The translations under genes were made by a program, and so were the position numbers. The notes under the pieces were generated by a model, which was not told the origin of the DNA, did no database searches, and was given only the letters and a program-made list of their open reading frames with translations. Positions 11,435 through 20,656 of a stretch of 64,000 nucleotides of DNA are shown piece after piece. The stretch lies in the NCBI RefSeq assembly GCF_020360975.1, contig NW_025408682.1:1098501-1162500 (forward strand). The letters run 5' to 3'. The first letter of the stretch is position 1. Every line of letters begins with the position of its first letter. This DNA comes from Hirsutella rhossiliensis. Lineage: Eukaryota; Ascomycota; Sordariomycetes; Hypocreales; Ophiocordycipitaceae.

Positions 11435-13217
11435 CGTTCCTTTCTTTCTGGCTCGGACCGGGGGAGGATGATGTGGATATGGATATTTCCTGAGAGAGAG
11501 AGAGAGTGTGTGTGTGTGTGAGGGAGGGACAGAGGGAGAGAGATGGATGAATGAGGACGGTAGTCGGAGACGGGGAGAGGAAGGGGGGAAGGCAGCGGTT
11601 ATATTACACGGCGGGTGTCCATTGACCGGGGCAACGGGGAGGAAGAAGCAAAGATTGGGAGCAGAGGACATGGACATGGCCCAGGCCTGAGGAGTGCACG
11701 GCTGGGGGGTGGGGGAACTACAGTAGCAATAGACGGAGAGAGATACGGGTACTCCGTACAGGGGCTCGTATCCTGCACGAAAAGCATGTACTGTAAATAC
11801 AGTATGTCCTACACGAGGCGGTACATGCAATGCCAAGTCTGAGTGAAAAACGTGACACCTGCTTGCTTCTTCTTTGGGCTGCGGAGAGGTGTCTCGACCA
11901 TGCCTCTCTTCCTCGCCTCCAGCCCCTGCTTGCACAAGGCTGGTGTCGTGTAACGGGGCAACGGCGACGTCGACTCGGGGCGGCCGGTTTGTTTTCGAGG
12001 GCGAGCCCGTGCTGGAAGGCTCGGCACAAGCCTGCATATGCATGTGTCCCGTACAAGTTTTGTAAATTCGTAGACACACAAACACAGTACTCGGTAATGT
12101 GCCGCGCAAAGCAGGGGTCCATGGAACCGACGTTGCTACGGCGGCATGCAATGCAGCAACACTACTGTAATAAACAAGAAGCTGGACCGGCATGTTTCGA
12201 TTGTCTTGTTTTTTCCATGTGCCTAATACTCGGGGAGATTGGCGCCGCCTTGCCAGGGCGAGACAGCGGGAAATGGCCATGTCTTGGAGGGTGCCGTGTG
12301 AGTGGTGCCAGCGCAGGGTCGTGGTTTTTTATTATTATTTCGCCTACCCTTGCGAGGCTACCCCGTACTTTTCTTCTCCTTGCTCACGTTGACCGGAGCT
12401 TTTTTTCATTTCTTTTCTGGGGGTGGAGTGGAGCGTTGGTTCATCAACTCCAGACAATGATTGATGGCGGACGTCCACGCAAGGATCACGACGTAGATGT
12501 GGCTACATGCCCCATTCTGACATCAAAGAGGTGGGTACTTTACTTCTCACCAAGTTTATCGGCAAGAATAAGTAGATCTACTCATTCTCTACTTGGCAGA
12601 CACATGGCCCTAAGTATCTGCTCTTCCTCTTCAGCATAAGCAGCTCGAAGGCCAATTATTAGCACGACGACCGAGCTGAGTAGGCACAGAACATGTTCTG
12701 AACAGAAGTTAGTATATCTACTACGGCTGGTTAATGCGTAGGAGTACCCCTTTTTTCAGATATAGACAATCACTACATATTTACAGCCACCAGGATCACA
12801 AAGCGGATGCACTCCCGGATGCTTTACTGTTATTACACAGTCTTCACAGATGTGCATATATATATGGCCAGGCAGTCATATAAGGCCGGGTGCCGTCTCG
12901 GGTAAGGCTGTTTCGTCGTGCATATTGCGCGTTCCGCCAGGCAGAAGCAGATGGGCGAGCGTTGGCTTGGACAATTTGAGGGCACGTATGTATAACATGA
13001 CGAGTAATACTAGGATACTAGGTAGGTACTTGATAACTCATGCGTGAAGCCGGTCCATGTCTTCAAAATAACAGCGCGAAGAATGGCGGCTGCAGCGACG
13101 TCACTCTAACCCGCTCCGCCCCGCCCCGCCGCTGCCCCTCCTCGTCGGCCACTCTCCCCTCGCCCTCCAACGTCGTCGTCGGTCCGTCTCAAACAGACAA
13201 TCCGCAAACGCACCGCC
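11435..13217. other. Divergent spacer between GPI-protein gene and AIP1
   Basis: This holds two outward promoters: immediately above 11434 there are purine/GT repeats (11490-11540, gagagaga then tgtgtgtg), and above 13218 a C-rich stretch. A plus-strand open frame of 269 codons (11830-12639) lies here but lacks codon bias, a domain or splice context, and I do not accept it. The stretch 12640-13000 is AT-rich with no coding signal. Confidence 0.5.
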
Positions 13218-15123
13218 ATGGCCACGCCGTCGATCCAAAACTGCCGCATCCTCGCCGCAGCGCCCACCACCGCACGCGGCCAGCCCACCCAGCTCTCGGC
13301 TGACTCCAAGGGCCAGCGGATAGCCTACGCGGTGAGCCTGTTGGTTGCGCCCTGCGTCTCTCGGGGCAATTGTTTGCTGACCGGCGCTCCCTCTCTTCCT
13401 CCAGTCTGGCAAGTCCATCTTTGTCCGCTCAATCGACAACCCGGCCGACTGCAAAGAGTACACAGGCCACAACGCTCCCACGACCGTCGCCCGATTTGCC
13501 CCCAATGGCCTCAAGGTAGCAAGCGGTGATGCCAGCGGCGTCCTCCGCGTCTGGGAGCCCGAGAGCATCGAAAGCACCAGAGGCGAATACGCCATCATCT
13601 CGGGGCGCCTCAACGACATTGCCTGGGACGGAGAGTCGCAGCGTGTCATCGCTGTCGGCGACGGCAAGGAGCACTTTGGCCGCTGCATCACCGCCGACAG
13701 CGGCAACTCGGTGGGCGAAATCATCGGGCACTCAAAGGCTGTCAATGCCGTGGCCATGAAAGCCCAGCGCCCCTTTCGCGCCGCCACTGTCGGCGACGAT
13801 GGAAACATGGTCTTTTACCACGGCGCCCCCTACAAATTCAACGACAAGAGCACCCTCCACAGAGGCTTCGTCCTCGGAGCCGCCTACTCGCCCGACGGCA
13901 ACACCCTCGTCACCGTCGGCGCCGATAAGCGGATAGAGCTTTACGATGGCAAGACGGGCCAGCCGACGGCCCAAGTCGGCGAGGGCGAGCACACGGGCAG
14001 CATCTTTTCCGTCTCGTGGTCGCACGACGGTAGGAGCTTCGCCACGGCCAGCGCCGACCAGACTGTCAAGCTGTGGGACGCCGAGGCGCGCACCCTCATC
14101 CAGACCTGGAAGTTTGGCGACGGCGTCAGCGTCCGTGACCAGCAGGTCGGCGTCGTCGTCCCTCACGGTCGGAGTGACGGCCTGATCATCAGCGTGAACC
14201 TCGACGGCGAGCTTACATATCTGACCCAAGGAAAGCCCGAACCCGTCAGGATCGTCAAAGGACATGATAAAGGCATTACGGCCATGACCGCGTCCTCTGA
14301 TGGCCAAGGCCGCGTCGTGTGGACCGGAAGCTTCGATGGTCGGGTTTGCTGCTGGGATGTCGACTCTGGACTCGCCACCGTCGTTGACGGCGAGCCCCAC
14401 AAGAACCAGGTCGCGCAGCTCACGGCGCAATCGGGCAAGGTCTACAGTGCTAGCTGGGACGATACGGTCAAGGTTGCCGACGAGTCCGCCAAGACGTTTC
14501 TGGGCCAGGCCGTTAAGCTGTCCTCGCAGCCAAAGGGCGCAAGCGCGTTAGACGGCATCCTCTACGTCACCACCGTCTCCGGCGTCGCAGCCTATGCCGA
14601 CGGCAAGCTGCTGAAAGAGACCGCCTTTGGCAGCGCCCCGGAAGCCATTGCGACCTCTGGCTCCTTTGTGGCTGTCGGAGCAGACCAGAACTCGGTGCGT
14701 ATTTACAGGGCTGATTCCAGCGGGAACCTGGACCAAGTCAAGTCCATACCGAACCCCACCGGGGCCATCTCCGCCCTTGCCTTCTCCAAGGATGGCTCGC
14801 ACCTTGCTGCGGGCAACGGCGCCGGCAAGATTTATGTGTACAATACGGGCACATGGGACCTCGTTGCGGACCGCTGGTCGGCACACACGGCTCGCGTCAC
14901 CTGCATATCCTGGGACGACAGCGGCGCCTACGCAGCCAGCGGGAGCCTCGACACCAACGTCTTTGTCTGGTGCCTGGAAAAGAAGAACCAAGGAAAGCGG
15001 ATCAAGGCTGCCAACGCGCACAAGGACGGCGTCAGCGGCATCTGCTGGGTCCAGGGAGGCAGGCTCGCTAGTGCCGGAGTGGACGCGACAGTCAAGATCT
15101 GGGAGGCGCGAAACTTGCCGTGA
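13218..15123 (+). CDS. AIP1: Actin-interacting protein 1 (Aip1/WDR1), WD40 double propeller
   Basis: Two exons (13218-13331 and 13405-15123; intron 13332-13404 GTGAGC...TCCAG) encode 610 residues, close to yeast Aip1. The protein works with cofilin to sever and disassemble actin filaments in cortical patches. WD40 repeats run through the whole length, with repeated GH...D...W(D/E) units such as GHSKAVNAVAM, HTGSIFSVSWSHDG, VKLWDAE, HTARVTCISWDDSG and VKIWEARNLP at the end. The N-terminus RGQPTQLSADSKGQ is also typical. It is divergently placed from the GPI-protein gene and convergent with ALG13, leaving a 283-base spacer. The identification rests on whole-length resemblance and order of repeats. 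Confidence 0.92.
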
Positions 15124-15344
15124 GACTTTCGTTGACTTGGCATCGAGCTTGAACGTCAGTCTGCTCACATTCGGAGGCCTTGGGGAACCTCGAGTTTTGC
15201 AATGGCAACGAAGAACGCGCGAAACGACACGTCGAAATCTGCTGGTCGGTATCACGATAGTCTAAAGCACGTCCGTAGATCCTGGTCGAAACAAGTCCTC
15301 CGCCTCTCCCAGCAGTCCCAAACCCGAAGTTTGATGGTACAAAT

Positions 15345-15392
15345 TGTGTTCCATTGGAAAGGTGACAAACTGTGTTCCATTGGAAAGGTGAC
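15345..15392. repeat. Two-copy tandem repeat, 26-bp period
   Basis: A 22-base unit (TGTGTTCCATTGGAAAGGTG plus AC) at 15345-15366 is repeated exactly at 15371-15392 with AAAC between. It lies between the convergent stops of AIP1 and ALG13. Confidence 0.85.
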
Positions 15393-15406
15393 CCAGGGCC
15401 AAAGCC

Positions 15407-16226
15407 TCAGTCGTGTGACATCTGCGCCTTCTGCTCTCTCGTGACTTCGTCTGGCCGTATGTCCCATAGGCGCAGAGCTTCTCCCTGCCGAGGGTCGGTT
15501 GCGTTTGCCCGCCAGCTGGCCTCTTTGTTTTCAGCGAGGAGCTCGGCCTTGAGCACTGCTTCCTGAAGACTCTCACGGCTGCGCGGCGCCAGGATTCAGC
15601 CGCGCACTTGCTGGGGTTAAATACGGCGACAGGGTGGAGAGACATACCTAGCTTCGGCCATTGTCGCATAGCCCTCGGTGGCCAGAAGGCGGGCCATCTG
15701 TGTCTGGTGGTCGTCGAGCAGCTCCGTGTTGGGCACAACGACGAGGGGGACACCGAGCTTCCACGCGTCCAGGATGGTTCCGGTACCTGCAGCAGCGGTG
15801 GCACGGGGCTTGGTCAATACCACTACTACTTTTTCTCTGTTCAGGACGACGAGGACAAAGCGGCATGCTTCACGCCAACCCGTCGAGGCCAGACATGCCT
15901 GCGTGAGAGATGACGAGTCCCTGGATGCGGAACCGGTCCTGGCCCTTGCAGCGCATCATCTCATCGCTCATCAAATTGGCCTTGACGTCAAAGACATCGA
16001 CGGAGAAGTCATCCCGGCCCTCATCCTCCCGCAGCAGCTCCGAGAGCCTGGCGCTGGCCCAAGAGACGTCGGGCCCGCACTGGACGTGCAGCGTGGTGAA
16101 GGCGCGGGATCGGAGAAAGGCCCAGAAGGCCGGGTCGAGGACTTGCTGGGTGAGGGCGCGGAATCCGACGGTGGCGCCGACGGTTACGAGGCAGTGCCGC
16201 TCGGGAGGGTCCGAGGGAGGTGTCAT
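15407..16226 (-). CDS. ALG13: UDP-GlcNAc transferase catalytic subunit Alg13
   Basis: Three exons (16226-15899, 15786-15648, 15578-15407) give 212 residues. With the membrane anchor Alg14, Alg13 adds the second GlcNAc to dolichol-PP-GlcNAc at the cytosolic face of the ER. The start of the GT28-like domain is CLVTVGATVGFRAL (canonical members have GTT/S...F). The catalytic region is restored only after splicing: ISHAG joins TGTILDAWKLGVPLVVVPN, then LLDDHQTQMARLL. The C-terminal tail is a Glu/Lys/Arg-rich helix. Intron 15787-15898 starts GCATGT and ends GCTGCAG (GC-AG); intron 15579-15647 is GTATGT...CGCAG. The 5' end faces mS35 across a 222-bp divergent promoter. Confidence 0.9.
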
Positions 16227-16448
16227 GGTTGGAGGAGGCCTCGAGGTGTATTGATGGAGCTCATTGAGAGTGGGCGATGAAGGTGAGCAGAGGTTCCGAT
16301 ACGTACCTTTTTGCGGAGAGTGGGGAAACTTCGGCAGCGTTTGGAAATTTGCCATTAGCTCGCGACAGCGACGACTTGAATTTTGAACTCCATACCCCTC
16401 GCCCGCCCTTCCAGCTCTTCGCGGCCGCTGCCACTCCGATCGACCGGC
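16227..16448. promoter_or_regulatory. Short divergent promoter ALG13 / mS35
   Basis: The two start codons are 222 bases apart and point away from each other, so both promoters must be here or overlap the leaders. No TATA box is evident. Confidence 0.6.
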
Positions 16449-17687
16449 ATGGCCTCGGCAACCAACGCCGCGAGACTATGCCTTTCGGCTTGTCGACGGG
16501 CGCCCCAACTACAATCACTGCGCCGGCGCCCTGGACCTCAGGCCGTCGCGGCCAGACAGTTGTCTACGTCTTGGGCACGATGGGCCGACGACGAAAAGCC
16601 CAAGAGGAACAAGGATGAAGCCGAAGACGAGACGCACCAGACGCTTGAACTCAAAATGATGAACAAGTCGTTTGCCGAGAGCGTCAGCACCGAAGGTCTT
16701 CAGCAGCTCGACGAGCTGGCCAAGAGCAACGGCCACAGCTCGATTGACCAATATTTGGAGTCGTTCTTCCGGGACAACTACCAATTGGCGTCGGAGGACA
16801 GGACACTGCTCGAGGATCTGAACAAGGTTGACGCCGGAGAAAGACCCAACCCGTCGTCTTTTTGGTTCGACGACGAGGACCCGGAGACCAACACGAATGA
16901 GCACGACGAGTTCAACGAAGACGACATTACCTCCATGGCGCACGGAAAGCTGGACGAGGTGCGGGAGATGAGGCACTACGCAAGGCTGGCCGTCTGGGAG
17001 ATGCCACTTCTTTCCAGTCAGTTGCTCCACGCCTGGCCTGTCACGCACAGGAAGAGCTAACCAGAGCACGTCACTCTAGAACTCGCCAAGCCCTTTGTAC
17101 CGCCTACCGACAGCCAGGTTCTGCGATGGCGATACACGACGTACATGGGCGAAGCCCACCCGGCGGAGAAGAAGGTTGTGGTGCAGTTTGCGCCCGACGA
17201 CCTCAAGCTCACGCCGGTGCAGACGGACAAGCTCAAGAAGCTGGCGGGTCCGCGGTACAACCCCGAGACGGAGTTTGTCAAGATGAGCTGCGAGAGCTTC
17301 GAGCACCAGGCACAGAACAAGCGGTACCTGTCCAAGCTGGTCGACGACCTGATTGCGGCGGCCAAGGACCCGGCCGACACGTTCGAGGACGTGCCCCTGG
17401 ACCTGCGGCACCACCCGATCAAGAAGCAGCCCAAGTTCCCCAAGGAGTGGCGGCTCACGGAGGAGAGACGACTGCAGCTCGAAGAGCACCGGCGCGGGAT
17501 TGCCGGCGCCGAGTCGGCGAGGGCTGAGCAGGGGCTGCTGGTTAGTGGCCAGCAGGTCATCAACGAGTACTTGGTGCAGAAGATGGTCGAGGAGCAGGAG
17601 GAGCGGACAAAGCTACAAGCGGCCGAGATGGCCACTGTACCCAGGTTCCCGAGGTCGTCGGGGCCGGCGAGCAGGGCGCGGAGATGA
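16449..17687 (+). CDS. RSM24: Mitochondrial small ribosomal subunit protein mS35 (Rsm24)
   Basis: Two exons (16449-17016, 17080-17687; intron GTCAGT...CTCTAG) encode about 391 residues. The N-terminus is rich in Ala, Arg and Ser without acidic residues (MASATNAARLCLSACRRAP, RRRPGPQAVAARQLSTSWAR), as expected for a mitochondrial targeting presequence. The C-terminal half carries the MRP-S28/mS35 signature: LRWRYTTYMGEAHPAEKKV, LAGPRYNPETEFVKMSC, EHQAQNKRYLS and FEDVPLDLRH. A long charged helix ends the protein. It should sit in the 37S mitoribosome head. The ATG at 16449 is chosen because only it supplies the presequence; an earlier ATG in the other frame (16277) does not continue. Confidence 0.88.
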
Positions 17688-18304
17688 GACGGGCTGGATG
17701 CCTGCCGGCGGCGAGTCTATGTATGATTGTTGTGTGGCGCAAACCGAGTGGAAAGGGTGACTGGGGCTTCTCCTGCATGGCGATGAGCAAGATGGCCCGG
17801 TTTGTGTGTACGATTCAGAGCCGGGAGCGCAACTATGAATACTCGCCGATGGTAGTGAGCATTGGGGGGCAACCCATGCGATATCGTGACCGTCACAGCA
17901 GCATCTGAGGTGAACTGGAGAGATTATGTTATGGCCTGGGGAGCCTGTGACGGGTCCGACGAGGGTGGAGTGGACGGATTCCGTACATACATGTTACAAG
18001 TTGTAGGTGTACCGGTGCAAAGATATCTCCCAACAGTTCCAGTTGCAGGAACCCGCCGTGTGTACCACCACTTGGTATAGGAAAACACGATTAATAAATA
18101 GTGTGGCAACTCCGTCGCAGCCGTGAATTTGTCAGTTTTTTTTTCAAGCTAGCTTTTGTGCAATAAAGGGTTAATAATTTTTTTTTATAACCGCTACGAA
18201 GCGCGAAGCTTCGCACTTCTGAATTTTTTTTTCTACATATACCGTAAAGATTTTTTTTTACAGTCGTATAAAAGCTGAAAGTAATCTTAATTTGTGAGAA
18301 GCTT
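17688..18304. other. AT-rich spacer with a 22-bp palindrome
   Basis: This separates the core gene mS35 from the accessory island. The segment 18120-18290 is rich in oligo-T runs of 8-10 bases. At 18198-18219 a near-perfect palindrome (GAAGCGCGAAG against CTTCGCACTTC, one mismatch) is flanked by those runs. No coding signal is present. Confidence 0.6.
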
Positions 18305-19727
18305 CTACACGACCTGCCTGCCTGACCAGGCATGGGAAGGACGGCTTTGCGGCGACTGATGCATAGACTTCTCGCCCTTGTTTGGTAAAAAGGGTACAAG
18401 CAACCCCCGCAGCACAGGCCAGTAGTCCTCCAGAGCCCATTTCCTCAGACGCTGGAGTGCGTGAATCAACTGGTAAATGCCTTGCACACTCCCCGTCGAC
18501 CCCAGATTCAGCTCTGTCCAAATCACGGTTTGAGAATTCTCTCGTGTCGTAATCACTAGCTCCCAACTATGTCCTTGAACGAGGATGCAAGGCAGAAATT
18601 CAGGCGTCGTCTTCTCGGGTTGTTCTAATCGAGCCGGGGCCAGCCCGCTCAACTCGTCGAGAAAGTTCCAATGGGCTGCCTGCCAGACGCCAAGCTGTAG
18701 CGCTGCGCTATCCCAGCCCTGACCGGTCATTTTAGTCTCGATGCTAAGGGCAATGGGACGTTCGCGTAGTGGGTAGTAGCCTGTGTGGTTGATCGAGTCC
18801 TCTTGGAGACTTCCTCGTGCAAACTCGACGGCAGGACGTATGTCGGAACATGCGTCGTGAGAAAGGTTGAAGTAGATGCAAAATTCGACTTTTTTAGATG
18901 GGGATAATGGCGGTAGATATCTGTGTATAATGGATGCAGATGGACTGGAGCGCAAGTTAACCATGACACATCTGCAAGAGAAGACGGTACGCAGTAACTT
19001 GCCATGGGAGACAGTCGACGAACTCGGAGAATGGCTCAGAGGCTGGCGGATGGAGGGCCAAGTACAGTAATCGAGAGTGCACCAATATGTTCCATGATGA
19101 TTCGGCATGGAGATTCTCGTGACACTCCCTCGCGATCCTCATAAGCTCAAGGACTGACTTTGGGTCAGGCACATGGCCGAGTGCGCGGCGCCTTGGACAA
19201 AACATGGCATCGTCCTCGCCCAGTTCCGTCAATCGCGGGTCCTGGCTATCCTCAAAGACGGATTGTAGACTTGGCGGGAGTATGCCTCTACTTCGCGCAA
19301 CGCTGCGCATATCCTTGAGGAAAGAAGCCAGTCTCGGGGACGGATCCGTCAATCCCCCAAGATCTCGCACTTGAATGCCCCGACCAGTGCGCTCAAGAGC
19401 TTTGAGATGTTTCTGTGGCGATATCTGCCCCGACCTTGCCGAGCTCTCGGTGGTTTGGGATTGCGACTGCGAGTGGCTGGAAGCACGTCTGCCAGTCTGC
19501 ATGCGTTTTCGATTCGGTCTTGGTGTCAAATCTTGCACATTCGGTCGTTTGCATGGGCTTGGCTCGCGACTTGACGACATTGAATTCGATCGGGGAGTCG
19601 GCGGTAAGTCCGTGTCGCAATAGCGTCGTTTCCGAGGCGGTGATTGTGATGATGAGTCGACGGGCAGCACATGCGAGACTTCGGATAGCCAGTCTAGAAC
19701 GAGTTGATCGGACATGGTGCTGGCCAA
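18305..19727 (-). CDS. Fungal PD-(D/E)XK nuclease-like protein (PDDEXK_12 type)
   Basis: Two minus-strand frames together give the layout of a family widespread in filamentous ascomycetes. Frame 18957-19727 (start MASTMSDQLVLDWLSEVSHV) has a Ser/Pro/Arg-rich disordered segment with SPPRKRR, then PSPRLASFLKDMRSVARSRG and the helix SSWNILVHSRLLYLAL. Frame 18305-19108 supplies the nuclease-like core: VEFCIYF, SINHTGYYPLRERPIALSIETK (key part SIETK), and LGVWQAAHWNFL. E-x-K of SIETK matches the PD-(D/E)XK catalytic pair; the upstream acidic residue is Glu (VEF) where relatives usually have Asp. The joint lies at 18960-19060; an intron of ~94 nt starting GTACTTGG and ending CTCTTGCAG joins in phase but removes LALHPP, so a small indel is the alternative. 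Activity and biological role are unknown. It is transcribed away from the nuclease-kinase gene. Confidence 0.78.
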
Positions 19728-20656
19728 GCGCGCTGTTGAAAGGACTGGTCATGACAACAAGCATGTCGCAAGGGGTGTGAACTGGAAGACTGTTGGTGGG
19801 GTGACGCTTGAGCACGTGACTCCACGTCAGTGGCCGCATGGGACGGCCTTGCAATTCATTTGGAGTAATATCTAAGTTAGGTACTATACAGAAATGACAC
19901 TTACGCTTTCACAGTTGCAAAGACACTGGGTATTAATTACCTCAGACCCAAGAGATGATGATTGTTCTAGGTTTCTTTTCTGACGAACCTCGCCCACAAA
20001 GCCTACTTCCTCCGTCCGAGCCGAACCCTCCCCAAATAGCCTAACCTTTCCTCCCCTTTACAGTAAGAGTATTGCTATTTACACACTAGCATATTGCTGT
20101 TTGCACACCTGTCCCATTTTTGGCGCGGGCGCGGGCATTTGGGCGGTACGGGTACTTGCCAGGCGCGCGCGGTATAAATAGGCGGGACGGGCTGGCGCTA
20201 GTACATATCCTAAAAATAGGGTAAGTGTGCAAACAGCAATATGCTAGTGTGTAAATAGCAGTACTCATTTATTATACTAAAGTATTATTATAGGTATATA
20301 CTTAGTTAAAAAATTTATTCTTACTTTAGATATCTTTTTTTCTTTTATTATTATAAGAAAATACTATATAGAGCGCATTATTATATTATCGCGCTTTTAG
20401 CCTATTAATTTTATAATTAAAGTACCTATGAGTGTATTTAATACTATTTTAGCTATAAAGGTACTTAATTAGATATAAAGCTTCTCCCGCTATTACGATA
20501 GAGATGCAAAAAGATGTCGTTATAGCCCAGGTTGACTGTACCAAGCACACGTCGGAAATTTGTCTCCACTTAGCCCATCGCGCACGCAAGCTCCCTCCCC
20601 AATCCGAACCTTTCCTTTTCATTTCCGCCTCCAAACGTGTTGAGACGACAGTCAGC
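19728..20656. promoter_or_regulatory. Divergent spacer between two nuclease-like genes, with MITE and AT-rich block
   Basis: The spacer separates the starts of two outward-pointing PD-(D/E)XK-type genes. It contains a ~200-bp MITE at 20067-20266 and an AT-rich block at 20270-20500. The open frame of the plus-strand gene extends upstream to 20504, so the exact leader is uncertain. Confidence 0.6.
20067..20266. mobile_element. MITE-like element with 42-bp inverted termini
   Basis: The left terminus 20067-20108 (begins GAGTATTGCTATTTACACAC) and the right terminus 20225-20266 are inverted copies with one mismatch; weaker matching continues inward through CCCATTTTT/CCCTATTTTT. The 116-base centre is GC-rich and non-coding (GGCGCGGGCGCGGG). 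Length and lack of an ORF fit a non-autonomous DNA element. A target-site duplication could not be fixed with confidence; TA or TTA are possible. Confidence 0.8.

Noticed and set aside
11830..12639. 269-codon plus-strand open frame
   Set aside because: Its composition is Cys/Trp/Arg-heavy without domains, signal or codon bias, and it overlaps the promoter region of the GPI-protein gene.
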